NCBI GenBank assembly: GCA_015501055.1 | Contig: JADNYV010000016.1 | Span: forward strand, 1 to 64,000 | Direction of reading: 5' to 3' | DNA length: 64,000 nt | Origin: Mucidula mucida | Taxonomy: Eukaryota > Basidiomycota > Agaricomycetes > Agaricales > Physalacriaceae | Shown: positions 12,020 through 23,707 of the stretch, in pieces | How the letters are laid out: each line of letters begins with the position of its first letter | Numbering within the stretch: the stretch's first letter is position 1 | The notes under the pieces: model-generated | Seen by the model: only the letters and a program-made list of their open reading frames with translations | What the model was told of the DNA's origin: nothing | Databases searched by the model: none | Made by a program: the position numbers and the translations under genes

Positions 12020-13091
12020 CGCATTCAATAGGCATTCATTTGCCATGGAAAGTACGGCACACCTTGACTGAAAGCGGTCGGCGCCTATTCACGGACTTCT
12101 ATTGTGCATCGTGTTTGAGCCATCTTACAATGGGGATGCAATTGTCGTGTTATGCTCGTCGTATAGTCGATTAAGAGTAAGCGAACGGTGAAGAATTTGA
12201 AGAAGGCGTGATGTAAGATTGATACCGAGCCTCGAGGCGAGGACACGACTTGAGAAACCATTCACTTTCCATATATCCGCGTGTAAATTTGGTAAGATGG
12301 ATGTGGCGTCAATAGAAAGAGCCTATTGTTCGGGCGACTGGTGAGACAGCCGAATACGCGTCAGTGCCCACTCATACTGATTCGTCCATCACAGTGGCGC
12401 AGGCAGCATCGAATTGTAAGAACTTTGTTTGGCAGTGTGTAGCGTTGATTTCCAGCCTAAGACGTGGTTCAGAAGAGGAATCGGGAGCTGACAATGACTA
12501 AGCATTCGGATCAGTATACGGTGTACCCGCCGCTCAAGCGCTAGCCAAGTCTCCTCGGTGTGTTATTCATTGATTTTCAATCTTGCCATGGGTCCAAGTG
12601 CGCGACATGAAATGGTCGCATTTCATACAGCAAGCTGGTCAGGCAGTACAGTACGTTCTTCACATACTGTATTCTGACTAGTCTTCAAATAATTACGTCG
12701 ACAAATAATATCAAAGTACCCCTGCAGGCTGTTGCGATTCGCAACCTGGCACTTCCAGATTGCTGAATTGAGCAGCGCCACAGTAATCTAACATCCATAG
12801 ATGTGAGTGCATTAGCATTTTTTACAGGATTCCACCAGTTTCCCAAGTAAAATCACAATGACATCGTCAAGTTGACATTCAAACAACACGCTCACAATAA
12901 GTAAAAGTAGATACGCTAGTAGATAAACCCAGAACCAAAAAGTATGCATAAATGGTTAAAATCATGAACAAGGACGAAGAAGGAGTAGTCGGTTGAGCGT
13001 GAATGGAAGCGGCCAGCGCCTATGATAAATAGAGGGTTAGTTTTAAGCATAACGATTATCGGACCCTGTCGTCCTTCGCTCTAGTCGTGAG
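12020..13091. other. Intergenic, about 1.1 kb, nothing recognised
   Basis: This lies between the 5' end of the giant gene and the 3' end of the NDK-like gene, both on the minus strand. It should contain the giant gene's promoter. No ORF resembling a protein family, RNA gene or clear repeat was seen. Confidence 0.5.
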
Positions 13092-14479
13092 TCAGACCAT
13101 CAACGACCTCCTACGACCCGCTTTGGCAGCCAGCCTCTCCTTTTCCCGTTCCTCCGCCTCCTTCTTGGCTTGTCTCAGTGCGGCACTCTTATTTGTGCGA
13201 GGTGCAATACTGGGGGGTCTGGCAATACTGTTTGGCTTCTTGATCTCCCTTTCGGCTTCGGTGCTCGTAGCCGAAGCCGGCGACGCGAGGCTAGAGGCTG
13301 TTGACGTTGTAGATGGGAATGCATTGTGCAGGGAGGGTCTCGTAGGCTGGGTGGATGCTGGGCGCCGCATGGATTGCACAGAGGACGGACGTGATTGCGA
13401 TGGGTTGGAAACGGAGGACGAGTTGTTTGCTCCATGGACTACTAACAATCAGCAATGGCGGAAGAGAATGAATTGAAAAGGCGTACACATGAAGCTCGTC
13501 GGGGGTGCTTTGGGCTGTGTCCTCAACGTCGCTGAACGGTTCGATCTGGGCGCAATGGACGGCGGAGCGATCGCGACGCTAGAAGCCCGTCTGTGCAGCT
13601 CAGGTGGCGGAGTACCATTTGGCGTCCCGCCGTTCGTCTTGGAGGCCGTCTTGCCATTTGTCTTTGTTGGAGGAGCAGGCTTGGGCGCAGGCTTCGGGAG
13701 TTCAATTCCGAGACGCAGCGCAGCGGCCTTTGTGAGTCTAGGAGCAATCTTGGGCGCACTTGTGCTCGCGACTTGAATACTTTCGCGTCTCTTGTGTCCC
13801 GGTACCCCATCAAACGTCTCCTGCAGGCGCTCTTTAGTAAGTGATTGACGCGGTTTTCCGACTGGTTTATGGTAAGTCGGATTGTTGGCAAGGGGATTGG
13901 ACGAATTAGGTGAATTGGTGGACGAATTCGTTAAGCGGAGAGATGCAGCACGGGTGGTACGAGGAACGATGTCTGGGGAATGGGTCGTCGTGGGCAGAGG
14001 GCGCGCCTTAAAGTAAGGGTTGAGACCAGATGACGACCCGCGCAGAGACGACGAAGGTGACTTGATCGAAGACGAAGTTGGCGACAGCGCCTCCGCGCTG
14101 CCGGGCGACATGGCTCCTCGTCTCCCCCGTATTCCTCCTGGAAAATCGGCGAGCTCGCGAAAAGCGCTGAGATCTGGGCTTCCGCCATTTCTTCGTCAGG
14201 CGATAGCACAACGCCTTCGACTTCGAAGACTGGCTCAGCGCTTTGCAAGACATAGACCCATACTTTGTCAGAGGTCATCTGCTCGATGGGCGCATTAGGG
14301 AATAATTCCGATAGGTATGGCGACGCCTCCAGGTGCATAGCCCGCTCCTTGATTATTTCTACCGACGCCGCAGTCAACACCGACTCTATAGAGAGCCGGT
14401 GCTCCAGATGCGATGGCAGGATCACAGCGAGCGTCCGCATCTTGCAGCCAGCGATGAGGGTAGTATGTCGTGTCAACAA
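13092..14479 (-). CDS. Degenerate nucleoside diphosphate kinase-like protein with C-terminal repeats
   Basis: The N-terminal part (from MRTLAVILPSHLEHR to VWVYVLQ) resembles an NDK fold, but I find no catalytic NxxH segment, so kinase activity is unlikely. After AEAQISALFASSP the protein becomes Ser/Pro/Thr-rich. It carries four copies of a short motif near I(A/V)PRxx(K/R)(A/S)AxLR: VPRTTRAASLR, APRLTKAAALR, APRSNRSATLR and APRTNKSAALR. It ends in a charged helix, KKEAEEREKERLAAKAGRRR. One intron is placed at about 13444-13490. A one-base frame break lies near 14112, at GAGGAGCC on the coding strand. The function is unknown; the repeats may be docking motifs. Confidence 0.65.
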
Positions 14480-15292
14480 CAGTGATGTGAAAAGTCGAAT
14501 ATAGACAGTCGCAGAGGAGTCTTTACTCCTCTATGATGAGTTGGAGAAAACGAAGGTGAATCAGACAAGAAAAGAGCAAGTCGAGGAGTTAGAGGGTGTA
14601 GGTAAAGTTTAATAAGGGTGTACAGCTAAACTACACAACGGATCCTAATCTTGTTTGGTCTTGATTGCGAAACACTTCCGTTGTCTCCGTCCCCTCTTCC
14701 ACGACGTCTGGGTTGTTAGGTCTACCTGATCGTTCTGTCCTCCTTGTTACCGCGTGGCCCTTTCATGACGCCTCGATGCATTAATTCTACATTAGCCGTT
14801 GCCTGATTTCTCAAAGTCCTAATGGCTTGCAACCATCCGGACTCGCGATCGGCGTTTACCTCGCCAGCTATTCGTTATCCATAAGTTCTCGACTGAATTT
14901 AGGAGGTTTAGACCAGGCAGCAGATAATGGGCGAGGTGATTGGAGTTGTGGCAAAGATAGTACTTAGATGATGGAGCATACATGCACGATGCAGTAATAC
15001 TGTAATAGCAAGCTACTTCACAAAAATACGTCTGGGTTATTTGAATTCAGGATCATCCACCACGAAGTCGGACCCATGACGCAGGGTTTCCTAAATAGTA
15101 ATCAAAAGAGAATTGGGCATGGGAAAATGCGCCACAATTCATCACCAAATTATCCTGTAGCCACACTGCTATTATCATTTCAACGTAACGATAAGTTTCA
15201 AGTTTCGACTTGTAGCTATCTTAATTTTAAATACCAATCAAAAGTGCAATCTTTGTTTCGTGTCAGGCCCAAAAACTAACAAGTACGAGATG
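14480..15292. other. Intergenic, nothing recognised
   Basis: About 800 bp upstream of the NDK-like gene, running to the tRNA-Leu 3' end. Composition is mixed. No coding or RNA feature was found. Confidence 0.5.
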
Positions 15293-15385
15293 TGACAACT
15301 GTGAGACTCGAACTCACGCTCTTTCGAACTAGATTAGACACACAATGGCCTGATTCTAGCGCCTTAACCACTCGGCCAAGTTGCC
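15293..15385 (-). tRNA. tRNA-Leu(CAG) with 14-nt intron
   Basis: Minus-strand cloverleaf. The acceptor GGCAACT pairs with AGTTGTC, with one G-T wobble. The D arm is GCC/GGC. The anticodon stem is CTAGA/TCTAG. The loop reads anticodon CAG followed by a 14-nt intron (15335-15348) at the canonical 37/38 position. A long class II variable arm follows, and the T stem is GTGAG/CTCAC with loop TTCGAGT. The discriminator is A, as expected for leucine. It reads CUG codons. A T5 run lies about 20 nt downstream. This is the intact counterpart of the relic at 919-1005. Confidence 0.92.
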
Positions 15386-16412
15386 ATAGTTGAATTATTC
15401 GGCACAAACAACCAAAATCTGCGCCACAAGGTCCAATGTGAGTAGGTGAACCGACACCCTTGTAGCACATTGCAGCCAGCGCATGTACATAGGTCGGCAT
15501 CTATCATTAGGGAGATGCGCTAGTAGGACTAAACGGCCGGATTTCTTGTTCACCTGATAAGTAGAGGTGGATGAGGGCTGGGTCTCGCTAGACGCCTTTG
15601 ATCTGTTGATGATTACATTCTGAAAAGAATTGTGTAACGATGTAATCACCTCAGACGACATCTTTTGAAGTTCTCGACCTGACCTTCGTCGGCCATTTCC
15701 TCCAGTCTCTGACGGAGAAAAAAAACAGTTAGCCATGCACCCCGTGGTCCAACGGGAGGCCACTCTCATCTGCGAAAATCCTTTAGGATGGGTGACTTCT
15801 GTGGATGAGACAACGCGGTCGTTCGGTACTGGTAATACACAGCCCACATCCAAGTCTCGCTTCGACAAAGGTTTGGCTATCATCCCGATAATACTTGACT
15901 ATGAAGGAAATCGCTGGGCTTGGTCGTATAGTGCGGGATCACTCGTCGTGATATACTGCGAGTCTGCACTGTGCGATCGACAGAACAGTCGCAATTTGTG
16001 GTCACCCTGGAGCATAAATCTATACCAGGGTAGTTCTAGTCCAAAAATATCTGTATGTGAGTAATCTCAACGGCACACAGCGCAGTTTTCAATGACGGGT
16101 TACCGATTGGCTGAGCATACGTCTGAATTATGAGTGAAGTTGTCGTTCACAAGATATGAACCTCTCGGGTGGCAACCCGAATGAATCATGGTTCAAGACG
16201 TTGAACGGCGCGTCCGCGATCCGGAGGAGACATCAAGCACAAACAAAGACAGGCGGTGTTAAGGTGATCCAAGACCAGCAAGAAACAACAGGTTTCTAGC
16301 ACATTACGGATGAGAAAGAAAGGAAAGAAATGCGAAGAGTCAAGAGTCAAGACGCGTCGTGACCTATCGTGACGGCGTGGATAGCCACGTGATTCCCTAC
16401 CCTCCTACTATC
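15386..16412. other. Intergenic, nothing recognised
   Basis: About 1 kb between the tRNA and the splicing factor gene. A 162-codon minus-strand frame (15395-15883) has no family resemblance and includes tRNA-flanking sequence, so it is not called. The promoter of the downstream gene should lie at the right end. Confidence 0.5.
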
Positions 16413-19400
16413 ATGGTCGACGACCAGTCGCTCGAGGCGCTAGCCAACCTCCTCAACCTTATATCAGAAAACCCTTTTGACCTCTCTCTTCATGTTCAAC
16501 ATATTCGACTCGCGCAATCGCTGCCAGGAATGGACGCGGAAGTGCAATCCGCAATGGAAATGTTAACGAGCTTCTACGCTGCCAACGAGGACGTCTGGAC
16601 CCATTTGATAAAGTTAAAAAAGGACTCAGCAGACCTGAACACGGAAGAAGGCGTAAATGAGGTGCTGGCTCTGTATGAACAAGCAGAAAATGATTACTTG
16701 TGTGCGTCTCTGAATTCTCTTCCTACTTCCTTGGACTAGATGAAGTATACAGCCATCCCCATCCTCAAGAGTCACGTCGAATTCCTCTTGGATGGATACA
16801 ATAAGTACTCCGGCGGGGAAGAGGCGAAACCCGACGATTTAGGCGAAATGTTCACAGCCAAATGGATGCGCGCCACATTGCCGGTCGTTACGAAGAAGAG
16901 TACCCTTCATTGGACAAGAGTATGTCTTCAATGCCATCCATAGCTTTTGGTCTAACGCATGTATTGGACAGAGCCACGAAGTTTGGGACTTGCAACGGGA
17001 TTGGGCAATGGAGCAACTTGAAGGTAGTTCAGGGCCAGAGAAGTAGCATTCATCGTCATTTCTACGAAAGCCCTGCTCACTGTGATGCAAGGGCAGATCT
17101 CGTGGACTGGATAACTGAGATGCTCGTAGAAAGGCTCAAGCAACCCCATTCAAGTGAATAAACCTTCGTCATCATGAGGGCTAAACTCACCCATTGCACA
17201 GATTCCGATGACACCTCCGTGACTTATTCCTCGTTCACAACCGCCAACAAACCGGAAGCCGACTACATGAAACTTCTTCAAAATGCGTCTCAAGACAAGT
17301 CGAGAGCAGTCAAGGCATTTGATCGCCGATTTGCAATGGAAAACACGCTAGTGCGTTTAGGGTTAAGGTTCTTTTGTGCTTTCAAGCTGAACGATTGCAA
17401 CATAGAAACAGTCCGGGTTCTCTCTCGAAGCATATTCCAATTACATCTCTTGGGAAAGTCGGTCGAAATTCCCGGATCTTTTTGCGATTACTGGTTTGCA
17501 CGAGCGCGCCATAGCGGAAGCTGCCAAGGTCAGATTCGAGGGCCAGGCTGGCGCAGAGACTTACTTGCGTGCATTCTGGACCTCCTACAGTGATGCTGTG
17601 GTATGTCTTGTAGTCTTGTACTTTTGCATGAAATTGAAAACATTTCAGAGGACACTAAGTCAGGGTGCGATTCAGCTGGAGCTTGACGTCTTGCAGAGAG
17701 CTGTACGGAGTGTACCTAGCTCAGGCGAGAGTTGGGCAAGGTACATTCGACTACTTGTATGTCCTCCTTTTTGCCGGGAGACCACTGTTCATAGCTTTTA
17801 TCTTTCTTGGAATAGGAACGCTCCCCTGGGGATGACACCGCTGATTCTATAGCAGGCACGACTACCCAATTCCTACGCTAGGCTTACTGACGATCTTTCA
17901 GGATTGTATGACACTGCCTTGATTACGACTGTAGAGGTTGAGCAGCTCATCCCTCTTGTTCTCGCTCGCGCCGGGTTTGAAAAGCGTTTACTCGAGACTG
18001 GGGATGGTGGTACGTAGCGTCGTTTGCAGTTTGCCAGAACTAACCACATATGTAGATGCTGATTCATTCGCTACTCTCCTAGAGGTAATGGAAACTGGCA
18101 TGAGGGCAGTACGAAAAGGCACGTCAGTTTTCGCGTCCAGTTGACTGTTGGTCTCATCACTGAATGCTAGATGCGACTGGCGATCAGTGGTTTAGGCTTG
18201 AAAAATATTTAGCGGAAATAGTATGGCGAACGTACCCGGTATCTGCTTTTTGCTGACTGTCATGTAGTATCGGTCCGCAGGGCTTACGGATAATGTCATA
18301 GGCGTGTGGGAAGCGGCTACAAAACATTATAAAAACAGTTACTCTGCGTGGACGCAATATACTGACGCCTTGATGTACGTACATTTCTTTCTTAGAACTA
18401 AACGACGCTCATCCCCTACAGGAAGGGTGAACGGTCAGAGGAGGCTCGCAAAGTTTTTCAGGATAATCACCGAAAGAACTTTGACTGGCCTGAGGGTGTC
18501 TGGGATGCATGGATTGCCTTCGAGCATCTATATGGCACATTAACCGAGGTCAACGCCGCCATTGACGCAGTCGAGCAAGCTCGGTCGCAGTTGAACGCCA
18601 GACGGGCGAAGGTTTGTGCATATATCATGCCGCCGGTTTCTTCTTATAAAATGTATAGGAAGCTGCGAAAACACAATATCAGTACGACCAAGCTTCTGCA
18701 GAGCAACTGGCGTCTGCTGTTCTGGTCGCCGATGTCCCAATTCCGCATTCGGACGCTATGAATGTCGATCAACAGGCAACTGCCATTGCGGAGCGGGGCA
18801 CCAAACGTCGAGCGGATGATGCTGACGACGAAGACAGTGCATCAAAGAGACAGAAAATCAAAAATGATGAACCTCTGAAACGGTCAGGCTTATTCATGAA
18901 CTTGCCACGGTTGGTTGACGAAATTGAAGGGATCGGGAAAACTGCACCGTCTTCGTTGCGGACATGCCGCGAAACGTTTCTGAGGGTGATCTTCGTGCAC
19001 TCTTTAAAGACGTGAGTGCGTTGGCAACCTCCACAATACATGTTCAAGCGTAACTTTCTCAGTGTGGAAAAATCAGAGAAGTCAGAATTACTGCCTTTCA
19101 GGCCGGCTTTGTGGCTACGGTAGAGTTTATGGATCGTGTACGTTTCATCCACCCCATTTTCATTGAATGCTTCTGACATCCGCATTAATAGGACAGCGTC
19201 CCACAGGCCCTCACAAAGGACAAGAAACGTATTCATAACCAGGAGATCGCAGTACACTTGGCATGGTCGTCTACGTTATACGTGACGAACTTCCCCGAAC
19301 ATGCTGACGACTCTTACATTCGGAACATGTTCAATAAGGTGTGGCGTATTTTATTTTATTTGTCGACCTTTTCCTCAACCTTCGTTACCAGTATGGTGTT

Positions 19401-20561
19401 ATATTTGATGTGCGTTGGCCGAGCAAGAAGTTCAAGAATAGCCGGCGATTCTGTTATGTTCAATATACGTCCCCGGTAAGTGGTTGTCGCCATGTCTTGC
19501 GAGTCCGTCATTTGTCTTAATATGTTCCATCAGGCATCAGCACAACAGGCTTTGGAACTTCATGAGAAAGAGCTTGAAGCCGGGTTTCCTCTGAGCGTAT
19601 TGATTTCAAATCCAGAACGCAAAAAAGGTCGCACAGATCAAGATGCTGACCAACGTGAGATCCATGTCGCTGGTCTACCCAGAACGACGACCAGTGACGA
19701 TTTGCGCAAAATATTCAAAGAGGTCTGTTGTTTCATTTCAAGGCACATTTAAACTCATGCCCTGTACCAGTATGGTACCGTTCAAGACGTGAGGCTGGGC
19801 ACAGACAAGGACGGGCGATGCAAGGGGTTCGCGTTTGTTGAATTCGAGACTCCGGTAGGCTCTAAGAGTCATCTATACGAGGAACAATCTCATTTCCACT
19901 TTAGGAAAGTGCTTCCTCTGCACTCCAGGCCAACAACTCCGAATTCAAAACGCGTCGGCTTGCTGTCACGATGTCAGACCCTCGCGCTAAACGAGCACGG
20001 TAAGGACATTGTCACATGCTTTATGTATATGTTCTCAAGCGTTCTCTACACTACAGTAATGCCCCGGATACTGGGTTTGGTGAACGTGCCGACACGCGCA
20101 ACCGCTCCGTACGAATCAAGAATCTTCCACCAAATACCGAGTCGCAGGAGGGTTTGCTGCAGCAGGCCCTTGAAAAGATTGCAAAGGTCAAACGGGTCGA
20201 AATCATCGGGGATACATGCGAGGCGCTTGTGGAAATGATCAATGCTGCTGTACGTTCAAGCATTACTTTCTCAGACTGTATGTTAACGGAGACAATATAG
20301 GAGGCTGGCAAGCTCCTGCTCAACACGGAGCCATTATTGTTCGGCGGGAATACGCTGAAAGTCCTTGAAGAGACGGCGCTTCCTGGCCCGGTGGCATCCT
20401 CCTCCCGAGAAACCAAGTTTGTGCCACGAGCAGCAGCCTCCAAGCCTCGAGCAGGTTTAGGGCAGAAAAAGCGATTGGGCATCGGTGCTTCATCTTCTGC
20501 GGGCAGTAAAGCCGGTGCTGGCGGCAAGGGGCAAAACGATTTCAGAAGTATGCTAGGATGA
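16413..20561 (+). CDS. PRP24: SART3/Prp24-like U4/U6 snRNP assembly factor
   Basis: A nuclear RNA-binding protein expected to re-anneal U4 and U6 snRNAs during spliceosome recycling. The start is the ATG giving MVDDQSLEALANLL. The N-terminal half is helical HAT-type repeat sequence spread over many short exons (16413 to about 18700). A basic, acidic linker with a likely nuclear localisation signal follows (KRRADDADDEDSASKRQK). Four RRM domains come next: CTVFVADMPRNVSEGDL, TLYVTNFPEHADDSYIR, REIHVAGLPRTTTSDDL and RSVRIKNLPPNTESQ. The C-terminus KGQNDFRSMLG matches the LSM-interacting motif that ends SART3/Prp24. A one-base frame break lies at 18935-18940, just before RRM1. HAT plus RRM plus C-terminal motif favours SART3/Prp24 over other HAT proteins. 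Confidence 0.88.
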
Positions 20562-20654
20562 ACGATTCAAGAAGGTTGTAATTGGTATATTTGGTATAGT
20601 AAGAACGAACCAGCGTCAAGGCTTCATTTAGGTATACTTAATGTACCTACTCAG

Positions 20655-23027
20655 TTAAAACAATTCTACTGAGTCGAAGACCACGTTAGGACTTAGGAAA
20701 GTGTCACCAGAGCTACCGCTGATTATAGTGATCGAAATGGTATTTTCAGATGCTGTCAGCGTGCCATCAGGAATGGTGTAGTCATCTGGGAAGAGTCTTA
20801 TTCTCGTTCTGCGTGTCATAAGGAGGTCACTCACAAACTTGGTTTAGACCACGCCACGTTCCACGGGTGACGCTTTAGTAACAATCAGGAACAATTCAAT
20901 ACTAGAGATGTGGCCATGTTCTCACCCTCGAGAATTCACAGCAGTGGGAGCTAGGTTGAAAACAGTAAGTCAAAACTTAATAGCGGGCCGTTAAAGAGTC
21001 CAAACGTACCAGCCGGAGCATCTGACGTCCAGTCATTGACCGTAACTTGCGGTCGTCCGCCAGCAAAGGCAGATGTCGTCCGGATACGCAATGTCCGCTC
21101 GCCTAATGAATGACCTCAGCGTCGAGGAGCATGAGCGGCCGAAAAGCTAAGTATACCAATCTCCGAAGAGGAAGCATTCCACAGTATCGTAGTCGGATCA
21201 TTGACCTGGAAAACAATGAACACACTTCAGACATCCTACCCACTCGTGCCCGACTCACGTCCTTGAATTGCGCCATAGGAAAGTCTGCATCTGCACTGGA
21301 TCCGACCGTGAAAGTCACTGGGCCCCACGCGTTCATTCTGTCATCAGAACTTTTTTTGTTTTGCGCGAATGAAGAAAAAGAAAAAAGCAAATCCCGCTAA
21401 TCAGTCCACGTGTGCGGCAGCAGCAGGGAGTGGCTCACGGATGCATCGATTCGATAAGGTCCGCGTTGAGGAACTATCATCACCCAGATGGGTCAGCGCT
21501 CGGACGGCTTGCATGGAAGGACACTATAATGCTTACCCCGGATGGCGTGCCATCTACGGTCCCGATACTCCAGATCGTATCAGGTGCGTCGAGCGAGGAA
21601 GTCAACGCAAGGCTCGCGGTACCCCCTTGGCTGACGGTCACGCTCCCCGTGCCCGCCTCGAGCTCCCCTTGATAGAGGGTAGCAGTATACGTACCCGGCT
21701 TCATCGAGTCCCTGCTAAAGGATCCGCTATACCACGCGATGAGTGGGACTGTCAATGGGGCATGAGAAACGGGGGACGTTTACCCAGATGCAGACGTCCA
21801 GTATTGCGCGTCATCGTTCTGCGAGATTCGGTATCAGGCAAAGTGGAGTGGGTATGCTGCTGCTACTACTGAATGACTGACCTTGAAGCCAATAGTAACG
21901 TCTTCTCCGTCGAGCGTGCCGGAATAAGTTCCAGAGACTGATCCACGATCAGAAGCGGGGACATAACCCTCGAGCCCGAGATCGTCCATGAAGCTAGTGT
22001 CCAAGTCCCCAGATGGCGCGCTGCCAGTCGTGACAGCCAGGGCGTAGCTGCAAAGATGGTTAGGACGTACACAATTGAATGAAAATTGCACCATTGCTTA
22101 CGGGCCAAAGAATCCCGTACGGTAAGATTCAGTTTGCTCGTGATTCGAGTTCATGTAGAAATAGACTTCCTGCTGCGCGCTTCCCTGGTTATCAATATCT
22201 GAGCTGAAAGTCAGCCAATGCGAAGAGAAGGAGCCGCACGGGTACTGACCGCGGAAGAAAGGTCCCCCAGACGAAGTTTCGTAGCCAACGCCAGGAATGA
22301 TGATGTACGCGCCCACGCCATCTCCAGTAACACCGTGGACTTGGTCTTCGATGAAACGCACCTATTGCCAAAGGCCATCAGACAGGCGTGTCGCGTCCAA
22401 TACCAAGGAGAACACGTACGCTAGAATAGAACTTGGACCTGGTCTGCCCATCAACGCGGAACACATCGCCGCCCTCCACGACATCGCCACCCTCCACCTC
22501 GGAGGCAGTAACACCATTCGGCAGCGCGTCCTTGTTCAATCGCGCGATGAAGCGGAGCTCTCCGACCTCTGGCTCTGCAGACGCGTGCGTCCCAATATAA
22601 ACCGTGTTTTCACCGGATCGAATAATATAGTAATGAGTCTAAATAGTAACGGCAGTCACGTTCAGCGACCAAAGGATGCGCGCAGCCAGCTTACGATAGT
22701 ATCGGTCGAAATGGTAACAACGCCGATGTCGTTGTCGACCGTCGACGAAACAGTAGCCGATCCCAATCCAGAGCTAAGCTGTGTGAACTTTGACGAGTCC
22801 TGTAATTCGATGCCGTCAAAGTCGATGGAGGTTATGTCTCCGTTTGAGGTGTTGACTTGAATCTCGGTTTCAGACGCGTCAGAATTGAGAAGAAGGAATG
22901 CTAGCTGACTGGTAACGACTAAACCATCGCCCGTGTCCATCAGCATTTTACTGCCTGAGGTTGTGATCCCAAACGCGGCGAACGCGGTAGGCACGCATCC
23001 CAACAGCGCGAGAGCCAGCAGCTTCAT
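20655..23027 (-). CDS. Secreted rhamnogalacturonan lyase (PL4 family)
   Basis: An extracellular pectin-degrading enzyme that cleaves rhamnogalacturonan I by beta-elimination. The start at 23027 gives [17 protein letters not shown], a clear signal peptide. The mature N-terminus [16 protein letters not shown] and the segments [19 protein letters not shown] and [14 protein letters not shown] match PL4 rhamnogalacturonases. Further on, [20 protein letters not shown] fits the fibronectin-III-like domain. The last exons ([19 protein letters not shown] to VFDSVELF) fit the jelly-roll carbohydrate-binding domain, giving the usual three-domain layout. Many short introns are present. I did not place the catalytic Lys/His by eye. 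Confidence 0.82.
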
Positions 23028-23707
23028 GGGTTCGGAAACAAGGGAAGGAATGGGAGGTAAAAATGGACGGACGGGTGAACGAACAGTGTGCACCCTTTTG
23101 TACTGAACTTGTGAGAAGAGAAGGAATGAGAGTGGAACTAGCGGATAATTTTGGAGTCGAGTTTTTCTCGTCGGTCGAAAGGGACGGAAGAGGCAACCGG
23201 TTGCCGTAGGTACTTGTTCTAAAACTCTAGAAATGACGGTCCCGAAAAACGGTCGGCCTAGATACTACTCAAGAGAGCGGCGAGCGCCTTCCGCAAATTT
23301 CGCTGACCTAGAGCTCGTATAGAACGAGGGTATTATTCATCTACCTGGAGACATAGAGATCCGAAAATTACACGAGAGCGAATAAAAAAAGTACCGTACG
23401 GCCCGCCGAAGCATTCATAATAGCCTATTTCAAGCTGTGGCGACATCCCCATCGGGCTTGCGAGTATCAAAATTTAATCGACACTCGTTAGACTGCCCTG
23501 AGAGGTTGCATCCGCGTCTGAACTTGGTCTTCCGTCATAAGAACCCTCGTCCTCACTAGATTCGTTACCGGGCGCCGTGTGCGTTAGGAATGAGTGAGAA
23601 GGATGCCGGAGTACGGGCGTAGACGATCGTGAGGACGACGAAAACACTTGTGAACCTTTCGTCGTATAGATATGTTGAGCGAGCGAAATATCGTAACGAT
23701 TTTGCGG
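23028..23707. other. Intergenic, nothing recognised
   Basis: About 680 bp holding the lyase promoter and the 3' flank of the GRASP gene. No ORF, RNA or repeat of note. Confidence 0.5.

Noticed and set aside
15395..15883. 162-codon minus-strand frame next to the tRNA
   Set aside because: Composition is unlike coding sequence, no motif is recognisable and it starts at the tRNA flank; chance ORF.
20655..23027. Carbohydrate-enzyme gene cluster (PL4 lyase with GH13 amylase)
   Set aside because: The two genes are about 20 kb apart with housekeeping genes between; no shared regulation is visible.
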